Shown one piece after another: positions 12,311 to 12,546 of a DNA stretch of 12,546 nt. The notes beneath the pieces are model-generated. The model had not been told where the DNA came from, did not search any database, and saw only the letters and a program-made list of their open reading frames with translations. Where the stretch lies: NCBI GenBank assembly GCA_035293045.1, contig DATDOY010000039.1, positions 1 to 12,546 on the forward strand. The letters run 5' to 3'. Positions within the stretch are counted from its first letter, which is position 1. Each line of letters begins with the position of its first letter. Source of the DNA: DATDOY01 sp035293045. GTDB lineage: Bacteria; Actinomycetota; Acidimicrobiia; IMCC26256; JACPCJ01. Made by a program: the position numbers and the translations under genes.

Positions 12311-12546
12311 ATGCGAGTGAACCAGGCGCTGCTCACCCTGCACCTCCTCGCCGCCGCCACGTGGATCGGCGCGGCGCTGGCCCTGCAGGTCATCGCGGCT
12401 CGGACCGAGCGCGCCGCCATCGATGCGGTGAGCGACCAGTTCGCCCTCGACGCCGAGGCCGTCGGCAAGACGCTCTTCGCGCCGTCGTCGATCCTTCTCC
12501 TCGTCACGGGCGCCGCCTTGGTGGAACGCCAGGACCTCGCGTGGTC
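12311..12546 (+). CDS. DUF2269-like integral membrane protein (partial, N-terminus only)
   Basis: An open frame from ATG 12311 runs to the window edge without a stop (78 codons seen). It begins MRVNQALLTLHLLAAATWIG and continues AALALQVIAARTERAAIDA. The first segment (about residues 6-28) is a clear membrane helix carrying the LHLLAAATWIGAALALQ pattern. The segment KTLFAPSSILLLVTGAALV (about 54-72) starts a second one. The 'LH-LAA--WIG--L-LQV-A-R' opening resembles DUF2269 family proteins, small multi-pass membrane proteins of unknown function; the assignment rests only on this N-terminal part. It lies 54 bases after the secreted-protein gene on the same strand and may have its own leaderless promoter. 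Confidence 0.65.
   Translation, partial: MRVNQALLTLHLLAAATWIGAALALQVIAARTERAAIDAVSDQFALDAEAVGKTLFAPSSILLLVTGAALVERQDLAW

Noticed and set aside
1..12546. CRISPR arrays, insertion sequences, attachment sites, toxin-antitoxin or phage genes
   Set aside because: No regularly spaced repeats, transposase or integrase motifs, or terminal inverted repeats were seen; gene order and composition look uniform across the window.

Overview
The window looks like a chromosomal segment of a high-GC actinobacterium. The base composition is strongly GC-rich with G/C-ending codons throughout, GTG starts are common, a luciferase-like oxidoreductase of the F420 type is present, and acyl-CoA dehydrogenase, soluble P450 and phosphotriesterase-like genes sit together. 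The mix would suit an uncultured Acidimicrobiia-like lineage, but that placement is inference from style only. No rRNA, tRNA, CRISPR array, insertion sequence or phage gene was found, and no stretch longer than about 180 bases lacks a gene.

Layout. (1) 1-306, minus: a TfoX/Sxy N-terminal-domain protein cut by the window edge. (2) 390-4482, plus: a six-gene operon of a TetR regulator, the gamma, delta (2x[4Fe-4S]), alpha and beta subunits of a 2-oxoacid:ferredoxin oxidoreductase, and a short-chain dehydrogenase. All five junctions are 4-base start/stop overlaps. A perfect 8+8 inverted repeat lies over the predicted -10 region, one base before the TetR start codon, and looks like an autoregulatory operator. 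(3) 4495-5019, minus: a GNAT acetyltransferase convergent with the operon. (4) 5196-7335, minus: a luciferase-like (LLM) oxidoreductase followed 19 bases later by a cytochrome P450. (5) 7383-9544, plus: an acyl-CoA dehydrogenase and a phosphotriesterase-family metallohydrolase, divergent from (4) across only 47 bases. (6) 9642-11703: a divergent alkylation-repair pair, Ogt (minus) and an Ada-metal-binding/AraC/AlkA fusion (plus), around a 112-base region rich in GTCCG/CGGAC repeats. (7) 11831-12256, plus: a small secreted six-cysteine protein of unknown function. (8) 12311 to the end, plus: the start of a DUF2269-like membrane protein.

How the parts may work together. The operon in (2) would oxidatively decarboxylate an unidentified 2-oxoacid to an acyl-CoA and pass electrons to ferredoxin, with the SDR acting on a linked carbonyl or alcohol and TetR sensing a pathway compound. 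Regions (4) and (5) together resemble a small catabolic island: P450 oxygenation, flavin/F420 redox chemistry, acyl-CoA desaturation and ester or lactone hydrolysis. Region (6) splits the functions of E. coli Ada: sensing and activation are fused to the AlkA glycosylase, while the O6-methylguanine methyltransferase is a separate divergent gene. Substrates of regions (2), (4) and (5) cannot be read from sequence alone. I found no clearly novel system. The most interesting signals are regulatory: the TetR operator/promoter, the GTCCG motif cluster at both ends of the ada-alkA gene, the switch-like overlapping hairpins after it, and recurring signs of leaderless transcription.
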